Position numbers and translations under genes: made by a program. Of a stretch of DNA of 64,000 bases, positions 28,151-36,907 are shown piece by piece. Numbering within the stretch: position 1 is the stretch's first letter; each line of letters starts with the position of its first letter. The notes beneath the pieces are model-generated. The model worked only from the letters and a program-made list of their open reading frames with translations, searched no databases and was not told the DNA's origin. This stretch comes from Tetramitus jugosus (Eukaryota; Heterolobosea; Eutetramitea; Acrasida; Vahlkampfiidae), in assembly GCA_937625935.1 (NCBI GenBank), contig OW569383.1:248001-312000 (forward strand). Direction: 5' to 3'.

Positions 28151-29383
28151 ATGAATGACCAATGGAAAGAGGCGGCCATGCATTTAATGAAGGCATTACA
28201 AGCGGTTTTACAAACCCAACAATTTTTAACAGTGAACAATGGAGAGCCGTCGGTAGTGGGGGAAAGCGTACTCACCAATTATGAGCCTCCAAAGCGCTTC
28301 AAGTTAACTACTGGTCCTGTGCCAACTAGTATGGACAATGAAAAGAACAACAAAGTTTCTGCGAAGGCACAGAAACTGAGTCGACCATATTGGCAAACAC
28401 CACAAGAAATCTTGCAGGAAGGAATGACGATTCGATTTTACAAGCCAGAAGCCATTGTTCGCAGCAAGCTTCGTCAACCAATGATCCTTAATAGGGTTAA
28501 AGGCTCAAATATTCAGTTGATTGATACTCGAGTTGAAGAATACGTGAAGGAAGGTATTCTAGTTGAAATTCCAAGAGACAAGGCATTGTTCATTGAATCC
28601 ATTGCTGTAGTTCCACGAGCATCAGATCCAAGCCGTCCAAGAGAGGTTCTTGACTTTACTGAACTGAACCAATTCATCCTTGATTCAGACTGTAAGTTGC
28701 CAACCCGAAAGAATCTCGTCGGACTCACTGACCAATATTCCTATGCAGCCTCAATTGATGTCAAATCCTGTTACACAAACATCAAGTTAAATGAATCATT
28801 TCAAGCCTATTGCTGTGTCGGATGGAAAGGAAAGGTATACAAATTTACTCGCGTGCCATTTGGTATCAAATGTGCCCCTGCATGTTGTCAAGTGGTCACG
28901 TCCCATCTCGCACATAAGACTACTCTGGTGTATCTGGATGACTTCTTGCTATTGGGTGAGTCAGAGGAGCGTGTCCTAGCCCTTGTAGAGGAACAAAAGG
29001 TTGCTCTCGAAAAGAATGGCTTCCCCATCAGTCTCACAAAGTCTATGTTGAAGCCGCGACAAGAAATTGAGTTCTGTGGTTACAGAATATGTTTTGGTTC
29101 AGAGCAAAGAGGTGTGTATACTACTGACAAGCATCTGATGGATTTGTCATTGCTCATAAGACTCTGTCAAACGAGCGAGCACATTGATCTCAAGACCTGG
29201 CAACGATTTCTTGGTAAGTACAATTGGTGTAGAGCCAAGAAGGAGGACGAAGCTGTCCACGACAAGCTAGTGGCCCTCATGAATGAACGCGACAGTGAGA
29301 CCAATCACATCATGCTTGACCACGTCGCTCGAGCAATGCTCAGCAATATGGTAGCAAGATGTTCTCTTTCTTTTGATTTTTGA
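28151..29383 (+). CDS. Stand-alone reverse transcriptase (YLDD type)
   Basis: A 410-residue protein. Reverse transcriptase motifs run in order: [13 protein letters not shown] (fingers), motif [14 protein letters not shown] with the first catalytic Asp (about 200), motif [16 protein letters not shown], motif [13 protein letters not shown] with the Asp pair (about 258), then the thumb-type [10 protein letters not shown] and FLGKYNWC. The LDF-x-LN and YLDD motifs place it nearer DIRS/Ty3-like enzymes than LINE enzymes. No RNase H, integrase, tyrosine recombinase or gag region is attached, and no long terminal repeats are evident at either side, so it is either a fragment of a retroelement or a domesticated enzyme. 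The frame is intact over its whole length. Its stop lies 94 bp from the 3' end of tRNA-Lys. Confidence 0.85.
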   Translation: MNDQWKEAAMHLMKALQAVLQTQQFLTVNNGEPSVVGESVLTNYEPPKRFKLTTGPVPTSMDNEKNNKVSAKAQKLSRPYWQTPQEILQEGMTIRFYKPEAIVRSKLRQPMILNRVKGSNIQLIDTRVEEYVKEGILVEIPRDKALFIESIAVVPRASDPSRPREVLDFTELNQFILDSDCKLPTRKNLVGLTDQYSYAASIDVKSCYTNIKLNESFQAYCCVGWKGKVYKFTRVPFGIKCAPACCQVVTSHLAHKTTLVYLDDFLLLGESEERVLALVEEQKVALEKNGFPISLTKSMLKPRQEIEFCGYRICFGSEQRGVYTTDKHLMDLSLLIRLCQTSEHIDLKTWQRFLGKYNWCRAKKEDEAVHDKLVALMNERDSETNHIMLDHVARAMLSNMVARCSLSFDF

Positions 29384-29476
29384 TTGTATTTTATGGTGTG
29401 TGTATTGTAAATACATTGTAAAACTCGTTGTAAATAAAAAGTCCGTCAAAAAGCTCAGACGGAGACAAAAGGACAT

Positions 29477-29549
29477 CGCCCACCGAGGGGCTCGAACCCT
29501 CGACCACAAGGTTAAGAGCCTTGCGCTCTACCGACTGAGCTAGACGGGC
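29477..29549 (-). tRNA. tRNA-Lys (CTT anticodon)
   Basis: The minus strand folds as a complete cloverleaf: acceptor GCCCGTC paired with GGTGGGC (two G-T pairs), D arm TAGCTCAGTCGGTAGAGC, anticodon arm CAAGG-CTCTTAA-CCTTG with anticodon CTT, T arm with GGTTCGAGCC. Box A and box B promoter sequences are therefore intact. A TTTT terminator follows at 29470-29467 on the minus strand. No intron. A LINE tail begins 30 bp upstream of the 5' end and a reverse transcriptase gene ends 94 bp beyond the 3' end. Confidence 0.95.
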
Positions 29550-29579
29550 TATATATTCAATGTTAGAATAACCGCTCCC

Positions 29580-29707
29580 GAATCGGAGTAATTCGTAGTT
29601 CTGTGCTAGGAACTTGCCTGCGATAGGGTCAGAAGACGTAAGGTAGTTATTGAATTCGGTGCAGAGAATAAAGTTGCAACACTCGTTGTCTGGAAAAAAG
29701 AATCGGA
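29580..29707 (+). mobile_element. 3' tail of a LINE, inserted 30 bp upstream of tRNA-Lys
   Basis: The 8-bp sequence GAATCGGA occurs at 29580-29587 and again at 29700-29707, enclosing 112 bp that ends in a short A-run. The last 35 bp of this insert (about 29663-29697: AGAATAAAGTTGCAAC ... GTTGTCTGGAAAAA) align with the 3' end of the LINE fragment at 33309-33345 with roughly five of six bases identical. Only 3' untranslated sequence is left, so this is a severely 5'-truncated copy. It points away from the tRNA gene. The duplication length fits target-primed reverse transcription. Confidence 0.8.
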
Positions 29708-29711
29708 TATG

Positions 29712-29860
29712 TTAACAAAATTCATCAAAACTCGTCGATTGTCTATCTTTCCTTTCTTGAAAGGCTTCTTCGTGATCGTCTCCAGTGCAACGACTCTTCA
29801 CCTCAGTATTGAACTTTTTCTGATTGCTTTCTTGTTTGTTCTTTTCACTCTTTTTTGAGT
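29712..29860 (-). pseudogene. Degenerate partial duplicate of the eS30-like gene next door
   Basis: On the minus strand this stretch encodes KKFNTEVKSRCTG and, further on, a DEF-containing tail ending in a stop, both echoing the neighbouring gene (KKFNMEVKSHCSG and VDEFYYQEMF). At the DNA level 29732-29775 parallels 29977-30025 and about 29778-29830 parallels 30165-30217, so the copy lacks about 130 bp from its middle and the eS30 core at its front. No complete frame survives. Probably a decayed local duplication. Confidence 0.55.
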
Positions 29861-29947
29861 TACAACAGCATGGAAAGGAGAGGACTCTCTCCTTCACCTC
29901 TTCACCACGACAAAAACGAAACAACAATGACGCTATCCATCACAGTA

Positions 29948-30310
29948 TTATTCCACATCCCCAAACATTTCCTGATAATAAAACTCGTCAACTGTCTCTC
30001 TTTCCTTCTTGTGAGGCTTCTTGGTATTCGATGGTGCAGGCACCCCATGCACATAGTGTCTCGATTCATACCACAACCGCTTCTCTCTGATAAACAACTG
30101 TCTCTCCACATCTTTGTCTGTTAGACCAAATCTTTCTCTACTGGATGACAACTGATTCACATCATGAATCGCTCCACTGCAATGACTCTTCACTTCCATG
30201 TTGAACTTTTTTCTGAGCCGTTTTCTCTTGTGGCTAATCTCCTTTTCGTTCGTTCTGGGCACAAATGGTGTTTGACCCTTGTTCTTGCCCGCTCTTGCAA
30301 GCGATCCCAT
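29948..30310 (-). CDS. Ribosomal protein eS30-like N-terminus with unrelated C-terminal tail
   Basis: From the ATG at 30310 the protein (120 residues) starts MGSLARAGKNKGQTPFVP, which matches the start of eukaryotic/archaeal ribosomal protein eS30 (GSLARAGKV-GQTP-V) nearly residue for residue, and goes on with a basic stretch (HKRKRLRKKFNMEVKS) in the place of eS30's GRA-x-KR-x-YN-RRF. eS30 normally stops at about 60 residues; here about 75 further residues follow (RFGLTDKDVERQLFIREKRL ... GVPAPSNTKKPHKKE). The frame is open further upstream to 30562, but that part is not eS30-like. It could be a diverged ribosomal paralogue, an organellar form or a decaying copy. The true cytosolic eS30 may lie elsewhere. 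Confidence 0.55.
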   Translation of the reverse strand: MGSLARAGKNKGQTPFVPRTNEKEISHKRKRLRKKFNMEVKSHCSGAIHDVNQLSSSRERFGLTDKDVERQLFIREKRLWYESRHYVHGVPAPSNTKKPHKKERETVDEFYYQEMFGDVE

Positions 30311-30705
30311 GAGAATAATCATTGAGTAATTTTGTTTCTGTTGTTGTGTTCTGTTGTGGCAAGCTCTCTGTTTGAAAAACAAATGGTTCGGAACTTGTGA
30401 AGGCGAACATGGTTTCGTGAAAATGTGCATTTCTTGGGGGAAGGATGGAAGGACGAATGACTCCTTAAGTTTAGTTCTCTTGACCGTCTCTTCAAATTTC
30501 AACACTGTAATCACCCAAGAGATCAATAAACATAATGGTCCGTCGTTTACGAATTTATTCAATGATCTCGCAACAACAAACAGAAGATTCCATCATACGA
30601 ATTCATCCATTCCGAGCTGTGATAAAGTACTTGACACATAAGCGAAGGTGACGATTTCCAACAAAAGGTTCAAAAGTCTCAGGAAAGAACACTGATCTCA
30701 TTACT
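30311..30705. other. Divergent intergenic region
   Basis: About 395 bp between the eS30-like gene (minus) and the small membrane protein gene (plus). The minus frame continuing upstream of 30310 has no recognised motif. Nothing else is supported. Confidence 0.35.
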
Positions 30706-31017
30706 ATGGTAATTCGAGAAGCTTTTAGAGACGTGAGCTCTGATAGTTCATTTACTGCTTCTTCAAGCAACCTGCGACCTCGAATACTAGGTTCATCTGT
30801 GGGTGCACGAGACGAAAATGATGATGTCGGTGACACCATTCCAAAAATCTATCTATACAGTATAAGCTTTGCGGTCTTGCTATGCTGTCTCTTGTGTATT
30901 GGAGGAGCGATAGGAATCGCAATAGGAGTATACAAGGTGTTAGATAAACATAGGCCACCAAGGAATAACACGTTTACAGATGATATTGTTCATTCGTACA
31001 ATCCCGATCGTCGATAG
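30706..31017 (+). CDS. Small single-pass membrane protein, unknown
   Basis: A 103-residue frame with a clear membrane helix at about 48-75 (YLYSISFAVLLCCLLCIGGA then IGIAIGV), a Ser-rich N-terminal part and a basic/polar C-terminal tail (KHRPPRNNTF). No signal peptide precedes it, so the helix would act as signal anchor. No family is recognised. The frame has an ATG after an A-rich leader and convergent placement with an RCC1 gene, which supports it being real, but short length leaves doubt. Confidence 0.5.
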   Translation: MVIREAFRDVSSDSSFTASSSNLRPRILGSSVGARDENDDVGDTIPKIYLYSISFAVLLCCLLCIGGAIGIAIGVYKVLDKHRPPRNNTFTDDIVHSYNPDRR

Positions 31018-31090
31018 TGTCGATCTTTGTTCAAGAGAAAATGCTTCATAAAATATAGGTATCATGATAACCACTTCCTTTTCAACTTCT

Positions 31091-32389
31091 TCATGTTTGT
31101 TCGTGGTTGTTACAGCTTACAACAACATCGCACAAGAGCTGCTTCAGACGCAACGAATTGATGTTGAGCATAAGTCGCGAGCGTTTTCCAACTGCTAGAT
31201 GTATTATTGTTGTGAAGTATGAGCCTGTCATTTTCACAACCGTCTTGTCATCTCTATCTACTTCAGTGCCAAACTCCAATAGTTCTGGTGCAGTAGTATC
31301 CATACAACTTTCTGAAACCTTGTACAATTGCTTCTTAGAACGAGCGTACATGGTGATACTACCGGAACCAATTTGATTCACCAGACCCAAGGAATGCAAA
31401 GTAATAACCTTCTCTGGTTGTTTTGGGCCACCCATATGAGCATATCCACTAGCATCCAGAGCAATAAATTGATCGTAGGAACAACAAACATCAACTATAT
31501 GAGTATTCTGACGATGGAAGTATTCATGACGTACAAAATCCTCCTTCTTGGTAGCAACAAACAATTTGCCTTGATGATCCAAAAGAACTGAAAACTCTGC
31601 TCCAGCATCAATTTTCTTGCATTGGAAATTGATGGGTCTACTCTCCAGTGAATCAGGATGAACGTAGTGCATGAGTGAGGGATATAGATTCAAGGTGTCA
31701 TTTGGACTAAAAATACCTAACAAGAACACATTCAATGTGTACAGGTCTTGCATGAGCAAAAATCGACGGCCACGGCCGATTTTGCAGATTCGAAAAGTGT
31801 TGCTCGCATCAATGGGAACTCGCTTTGGTATATATCCCGTTGTTTGTACGTTGGAAGAATTGATTTGAAGCGCGACACTTGGCACCTGTGTTTCATCCCA
31901 AAACCAACGGCGAACATTACCACAGGTGAACGCCTGACCCGATGCACTCAAGAAGGCAGAGAACCATCCACCAACCTCCACACTCTCAATGTGCTCCTTC
32001 TCTATATCACCACGTATCAACGTTGGGTACTCTACCTTGCTACAATGACCCAATCCCAACTGCCCATCACGATTATCACCAAGTGCCCAACATCTCCCAC
32101 CGAAATCCAACAAAATGACATGCAACGCTCCACAGGCAACTTGTTTAATTTGTCTTTGACCTCTCATGGTCAACCACTGCTCGGCCTTGTGCTTCACAGA
32201 GTAACCATCTGTTTGAAAGTCCAAATCCGAAGGAGACACATCAGTGAACTCTCGTCCAAGGGGCTCCACTTTGCTCAGTTCTCCACTTGTCCAGAGTTCA
32301 CCATGAGACCCGTTACCACGGCCGAGAAGAACAGTCGTTCCAGGAATGATGTGTTGGGTCAATGTTTCTTGATCTATCAAGGTGTGCAT
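31091..32389 (-). CDS. RCC1-repeat (regulator of chromosome condensation-like) protein
   Basis: A 432-residue protein. RCC1 blade motifs are visible: IKQVACGALHVILLDFGGRC followed by WALGDNRDGQLGLGH, then VEVGGWFSAFLSASGQAFTC-GN, IDAGAEFSVLLDHQGKLFV and VDVCCSYDQFIALDASGYAHMGG. The full set of seven blades is partly degenerate, as is common in protist members. RCC1 domains are beta-propellers that act as Ran exchange factors or as protein/lipid binding platforms; the divergent blades make the latter more likely. It is one of three RCC1 genes in the window. Its start lies 58 bp from tRNA-Pro. Confidence 0.82.
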   Translation of the reverse strand: MHTLIDQETLTQHIIPGTTVLLGRGNGSHGELWTSGELSKVEPLGREFTDVSPSDLDFQTDGYSVKHKAEQWLTMRGQRQIKQVACGALHVILLDFGGRCWALGDNRDGQLGLGHCSKVEYPTLIRGDIEKEHIESVEVGGWFSAFLSASGQAFTCGNVRRWFWDETQVPSVALQINSSNVQTTGYIPKRVPIDASNTFRICKIGRGRRFLLMQDLYTLNVFLLGIFSPNDTLNLYPSLMHYVHPDSLESRPINFQCKKIDAGAEFSVLLDHQGKLFVATKKEDFVRHEYFHRQNTHIVDVCCSYDQFIALDASGYAHMGGPKQPEKVITLHSLGLVNQIGSGSITMYARSKKQLYKVSESCMDTTAPELLEFGTEVDRDDKTVVKMTGSYFTTIIHLAVGKRSRLMLNINSLRLKQLLCDVVVSCNNHEQT

Positions 32390-32446
32390 AATGGTTTTGT
32401 TGTTCGTCCTTTTCTCTTCCTTGAGAGGTTATGTAAAAGCAAAACA

Positions 32447-32519
32447 GGGGACAACGGAGAATCGAACTCCGGGCCTCTCGCACCCAAAGCGAGAATCATA
32501 CCACTAGACCATTGTCCCT
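32447..32519 (-). tRNA. tRNA-Pro (TGG anticodon)
   Basis: The minus strand folds into a full cloverleaf: acceptor GGGACAA paired with TTGTCCC, D arm TGGTCTAGTGGTATGATTC, anticodon arm CTCGC-TTTGGGT-GCGAG with anticodon TGG, T arm with GGAGTTCGATTCTCC. No intron. T-runs at 32446-32436 on the minus strand can terminate Pol III. A LINE fragment begins 28 bp upstream of the 5' end. Confidence 0.95.
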
Positions 32520-32547
32520 TCATATCGAATAAAAATTCTAAATAGTT

Positions 32548-33366
32548 GCAAAAAAAGAAACAAAAAAAACAAAAAAAAAAAATACCTCAAGAGCAGAAAA
32601 GAATTGATTAAAGAAAACGAGAAGTGGTGGTTGGAAGCAGTATTGATGGACTGGGATGAATGGAACATGTTCCTCAAGTGCCCGTTTGGATTGGATAGAA
32701 GAGAACTCTGGTTTTATCACCAGGTTAGGAGTGGTACATTGCACACGCTATCGGTAATGCGTGGACTTTATGGCAGTGTGGAAGATGCGAGATGCCCAAT
32801 CTGTAAGAAAGAAGATGACACTATAGTTCATCTGTTAGTTGAGTGTCCGCCCGCACAGGAGGCTAGGCGTAGAATTAGAGAGGTTTTTGCCTTACAGCTG
32901 AACAAATTGAACATACCTAAGGATATAAGAGTGGTATTGTGGTTCGACAGCTACCTATTTTGTAATGGAAATATAACGAAAAGAGCGGTAGATATGACGT
33001 CGAGTGATATTCTCGCAGGTATGATGGGGAAGGAAGGAGACACGAGGGAGGATATCACCACGGCACTACAAAAGTCGGGATGCAAGCAAAAAGAAGCTGT
33101 AAAGAGGGTAGCGAGTGTGATCAATAGTACTAAAAGAATATGCATCAAAGCACTCCACACGCTGTTCACCGCCTCAAAGGAACAGTGGAGAGAAACTATG
33201 CTCAGCACTACAAATGTTAGTCCGCACGGACTTGATGACGATAGGAAGTGATACAATACTCTGCACCGTACCGGTGCAGAGTTGAATCGCTTCTAAACTT
33301 GTTGTACAGAATAAAGTGGCAACACCAGGTTGTATGGAAAAAAAAAAAAAAAAAGCAAAAAAGAAA
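32548..33366 (+). mobile_element. 5'-truncated LINE, inserted 28 bp upstream of tRNA-Pro
   Basis: The insert runs from an A-rich junction at about 32561 to an A-run at 33340-33355. It is bracketed by GC-A7-GAAA at 32548-32560 and GC-A5-GAAA at 33356-33366, a target-site duplication blurred by slippage in the A-runs. It encodes the C-terminus of a LINE reverse transcriptase and then an untranslated tail containing an 11-bp perfect hairpin (33258-33282, ACTCTGCACCG with loop TAC). It is oriented away from tRNA-Pro. The rest of the element (5' end, endonuclease, most of the RT) is absent. Confidence 0.85.
32580..33251 (+). pseudogene. LINE reverse transcriptase C-terminal fragment with zf-RVT zinc finger
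   Basis: About 220 codons are open from the truncation point to a TGA at 33251. The fragment holds WNMFLKCPFGLDRRELWFYH, RSGTLHTLSVMRG, and the zinc finger CPICKKEDDTIVHLLVEC (C-x2-C-x8-H-x4-C), the finger that follows the RT domain in many non-LTR retrotransposons. Downstream come VVLWFDSYLFCNG and INSTKRICIKALHTLFTASK, both of which recur in the insertion at 50.3-50.7 kb. No start codon or RT catalytic core is present, so it is a non-functional remnant, although its frame is intact, which implies a fairly recent insertion. Confidence 0.85.
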
Positions 33367-33673
33367 ATAGGCTGGTGAAGTCTTGCATCAAACGGTTACA
33401 CAATGTATGGAGAGACTCAGTCGCGAAGAGATGTGAACAATAGGTTCTGAAGGACAACACGTCTCATTGTAGTGTATAGAACATCGAGCCAGTATGAGGA
33501 TTTGTTTTCGATCCTGAGCCCACTTTCTAGTTAGTCCACCAAGTTCAAGTTGGGGAGAACTTCTTTATCTCCGCCAATGTTCCAAGGACAATGACAGTTT
33601 TTTCTTTGCCTCTTTTTTCAGCAATCGACCTTTCATTACCAAAACAACTGTACTCTATCAACAACAACGAATC
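33367..33673. other. Intergenic region upstream of VIT/vWA gene
   Basis: About 307 bp between the LINE fragment and the VIT/vWA start codon. No gene is seen. It would contain the promoter of the downstream gene. Confidence 0.4.
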
Positions 33674-36600
33674 ATGTTTTCTGCACTGAGTAGATTAAGG
33701 GCATCTGACGCGTCCAAGGACGTTTCTGATTTCCAAGCCAATAACACCAATACCAATGAAGAAGTAGGAGAAAAGAAAATTTCTCCAACAGAACAACAGC
33801 CGACGTCTACGGGTGATAAACAACCGCGAGAAACTTCAAAAGACCAAGATGTCAAGAGTCAAAGGAATAATCTCCCTCAGATTACCTTTTCTGATCAAGC
33901 AAGCTCTCCATTGGAGGTCCAATCCCTCAATGTTCAAGTTCAAGTCAACTTGCCTATTGCTAAAATCACCTCTGTCTTCACCTTTGTCAATCCTCATGAT
34001 AGAACATTGGAGGGAGAGCTCGTTTTTCCATTGCCTGACGATGCTACCCTCATTGCTTATGCCATGAATGTTGATGGAAGCACCACTGAGCTCATTGATG
34101 CTGTTCCCGTGGAAAAAGAGAAGGCCAAGATGATTTTTGAGCAGGAAGTAAGAGAGAGAGGCAAGGGTGCTGCCATTGTAGAAATGGCAACTCATCAGAG
34201 CAACAGTTTTAGAACGAGAGTGTATCCATTGGTGCCACAAAAACCAAAGATCATTAGAGTGGTGTACACGATGCCTGTTTCTACGTCTGCCGTTGCTGAT
34301 GTGCCTTGTTCAGAGGTTATGATACCATTTGGATTGCCAGGAAAGAACAGCAATGTAAATGCTAATATCGAATGGTACAGTGAGAGTGATAATGAGCAAT
34401 CATTGGTGCTTTTGTTGAACTCTGACCGTAAGCTGACCGAATCTCGTCAGTCTACTGGCAAGTATATGACCGCAAAGATTGAAAACTCCCAATTGGATGA
34501 CTCCGTGGACAGTCTCACGGTCCGTTGTAGTCAAACACTCGAAGACAATTGTGTCATTATCGAAGACAATTTCTTCTGTGCTCGAATCCAAGTAGAAAAG
34601 CCAACGAGTGATAGCAGAATGAAGACTGACAAGATTCAAGTTCTTTGGGATTGCTCTTACAGTCGTAGTCGCAATCCTAAGATGATTGAGAAGGATTTGG
34701 AACTGCTGAGTGCTATCATGAAAGAATTGAAGCCAAAGCAAGTTGTTTTTACTCCATTCTGCAATTCAGTTCAGGAGAGAAATCGTGCTACGTTTGACAA
34801 TGTCCAATCATTGATGGAGCATGTAAAGAAGGTGGATTATGATGGAGCTACCAATCTATCATTGCTTGAGTCTGAGTTGGACGAGTCTGCTTCGTTCTGT
34901 GTTGTGTTTACTGACGGTATTCATACCATTGGTCAAGAAACAACACCTTACACAGCTTACTCAATACCATTGTACATTGTCTCAACTAGCATGTCCGCTA
35001 ATCACCAATTGCTTTCCCATGTGGCAACAAAGAGTGGCGGAATGTTGTTGAATGCCAACAAACTCCGTGTTGAACAAGTTGTAGAGCAAGTGGGAAAACC
35101 AGTGTTGTACTTTTTGGTTGCCGACTACGAGACAGAGGAGTTTGAAGAGGTGTGTCCAAATGAACCAACCATCCTGGATCCTAGTGGCCACTTCCACTTG
35201 TATGGAAAGGTGAAGCAGGGAGGACAAATTTCAATTGCCTTCCGATATGGTGGTGATATTATTGATACTAGAGTTTATGACATTGAACCATCTGCCACAA
35301 CAGCAGCAACAGCTCAGGAGAGATCTGACAGAATTATCCCCATGCTATGGGCTAAACAAAAGATGAACTCTCTCTCCGTGTTCCCTCACTTGTTTGAGAA
35401 AGAGTTGAAAGACTTGGGTCGAGAATGGTCTATTGTCACACCAACAACCTCTTTGATTGTGTTGGAGACATTGGATCAATATATTAAGCATCAAATCACG
35501 CCTCCAACAAGTTTGAAATCAGTCAGAGAATCCTACGAGAAATTTGTCCAACAGAAAGACAACGATGAGAAGAAGCGAGTGGCAAACAAGATTCAGAATG
35601 TACTAACAAAGTGGGAGGAAAGAAAACGCTGGCATAAAACAGAATTCAAGATTCCAGAGAAAAAGGAGAAAGAAGAAAGTTTCAAGAAGATGGCAGAATC
35701 TGCTCCTGCTCCAAGAGCATTCTTATCCATGGCTAGATCATCATCAGTCAGATGTGACGCTGAAGCAGCACCACGATTGTCGAGCTCTCTTTCATCCACC
35801 TCAAGTGGAAAGAAATGTAGGAAAAGCAAGAAAAACTCTGCTCGCTCTTCATCGCCAGCTCTTGATGATGATTTCATGGACGAACAAGAGGAAGAACCTT
35901 CCAATGCAGTCACTGCATCCATCAATATTCAAGAATGGAAATCTGATGCAGCATACATGGCTACTATTAGCAAGGCAAGCAATCCTTATGAGGCCTACCT
36001 CCAGGAGAGAAAGAACCTGAGCACCTCGCCAGCATTCTTCTTAGATGTCGCAGACTTTTGGCTCACAAAGCTCAAGAATTTAAATGATGGTGTTGCCATC
36101 TTGACCAACATTCTTGAACTGGAACTAGAGAATGCCCAATTATTCAGAATTGTGGGCTATCGTCTCGATCAGGCAAAACAGTACGAATTGGCTGAAATGG
36201 TGTTTGAGAAGGTGAAGAAGATGAATCCTGAGGAGCCACAGAGTTATCGTGACCTTGCATTGGTTAAAGAAAAGTTGGGCAAGCTCGAAGAAGCTGTCGA
36301 ATTGTTCAACAAGGTCATCACTGGCAAGTGGGACATGAGATTTGACGAGATTGAACAGACTGCTGCCATCGAATTGAATCACTGTTTACTAAAGAACCCT
36401 GACTTGAAGCCATGTCACGAAGGCTTCCGATACAAGATGGATCTCGACTTGAGAATCAGTATGGCCTGGGATACCAACGACATTGACATTGATCTTCATG
36501 TTCATGAAGATTGCGCTGGAGGTGAACACTGTTACTTTGCCTATCCAAGAACAAAGATTGGAGGCTATGTAAGCAGAGATTTCCGTCAAGGATACGGTCC

Positions 36601-36811
36601 AGAGGAATACATGCTCAGAAAAGCTCCTCACGGTGAATTCAAAGTCACCACAAACTACTATGCAAATCATCAGCAATCATTGACTGGAGGAACAACTGTG
36701 CTGTGCACATTCTTCACCAATTACATGAGACCTGAAGAAAAGAGTGAAATTGTAACGATTCGATTGCAAACCAATCAATCTAATATCCCTGTTTGCACTA
36801 TTAATGTTTAG
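33674..36811 (+). CDS. VIT / von Willebrand A / TPR / DUF2135 multidomain protein
   Basis: A 1045-residue protein. Residues about 75-205 are a VIT (vault/inter-alpha-trypsin) domain: FVNPHDRTLEGELVFPLPDD, VEKEKAKMIFEQEVRERGKG, SNSFRTRVYPLVP. Residues about 315-470 form a vWA domain with a recognisable metal site: D-x-S-x-S in WDCSYSRS, the Thr in DGATNLSLL and the Asp in FTDG. Residues about 680-740 are Ser/Lys-rich linker. Residues about 820-890 hold two TPR-like repeats (AKQYELAEMVFEKVKKMNPE; GKLEEAVELFNKVI). Residues about 920-1040 match DUF2135 (AWDTNDIDIDLHVHE, YVSRDFRQGYGPEEYML, GEFKVTTNYYANH). No signal peptide, so cytosolic. The same combination occurs in bacterial and protist proteins; function unknown. 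Confidence 0.9.
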   Translation: MFSALSRLRASDASKDVSDFQANNTNTNEEVGEKKISPTEQQPTSTGDKQPRETSKDQDVKSQRNNLPQITFSDQASSPLEVQSLNVQVQVNLPIAKITSVFTFVNPHDRTLEGELVFPLPDDATLIAYAMNVDGSTTELIDAVPVEKEKAKMIFEQEVRERGKGAAIVEMATHQSNSFRTRVYPLVPQKPKIIRVVYTMPVSTSAVADVPCSEVMIPFGLPGKNSNVNANIEWYSESDNEQSLVLLLNSDRKLTESRQSTGKYMTAKIENSQLDDSVDSLTVRCSQTLEDNCVIIEDNFFCARIQVEKPTSDSRMKTDKIQVLWDCSYSRSRNPKMIEKDLELLSAIMKELKPKQVVFTPFCNSVQERNRATFDNVQSLMEHVKKVDYDGATNLSLLESELDESASFCVVFTDGIHTIGQETTPYTAYSIPLYIVSTSMSANHQLLSHVATKSGGMLLNANKLRVEQVVEQVGKPVLYFLVADYETEEFEEVCPNEPTILDPSGHFHLYGKVKQGGQISIAFRYGGDIIDTRVYDIEPSATTAATAQERSDRIIPMLWAKQKMNSLSVFPHLFEKELKDLGREWSIVTPTTSLIVLETLDQYIKHQITPPTSLKSVRESYEKFVQQKDNDEKKRVANKIQNVLTKWEERKRWHKTEFKIPEKKEKEESFKKMAESAPAPRAFLSMARSSSVRCDAEAAPRLSSSLSSTSSGKKCRKSKKNSARSSSPALDDDFMDEQEEEPSNAVTASINIQEWKSDAAYMATISKASNPYEAYLQERKNLSTSPAFFLDVADFWLTKLKNLNDGVAILTNILELELENAQLFRIVGYRLDQAKQYELAEMVFEKVKKMNPEEPQSYRDLALVKEKLGKLEEAVELFNKVITGKWDMRFDEIEQTAAIELNHCLLKNPDLKPCHEGFRYKMDLDLRISMAWDTNDIDIDLHVHEDCAGGEHCYFAYPRTKIGGYVSRDFRQGYGPEEYMLRKAPHGEFKVTTNYYANHQQSLTGGTTVLCTFFTNYMRPEEKSEIVTIRLQTNQSNIPVCTINV

Positions 36812-36907
36812 AATAAACCATATCCTATACTATAGACTAGTGCACACTTTCAACTCCAAGAGAAATGATCACCGTTGTATCCAAAAAATATACAAATAGA
36901 AAAAAGT

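Noticed and set aside
27228-29490. CCTCGGTGG near 27229 and in tRNA-Lys as terminal inverted repeats of a mobile unit
   Set aside because: Nine bases, no extension of the match, and one copy is part of the conserved tRNA; chance is sufficient.
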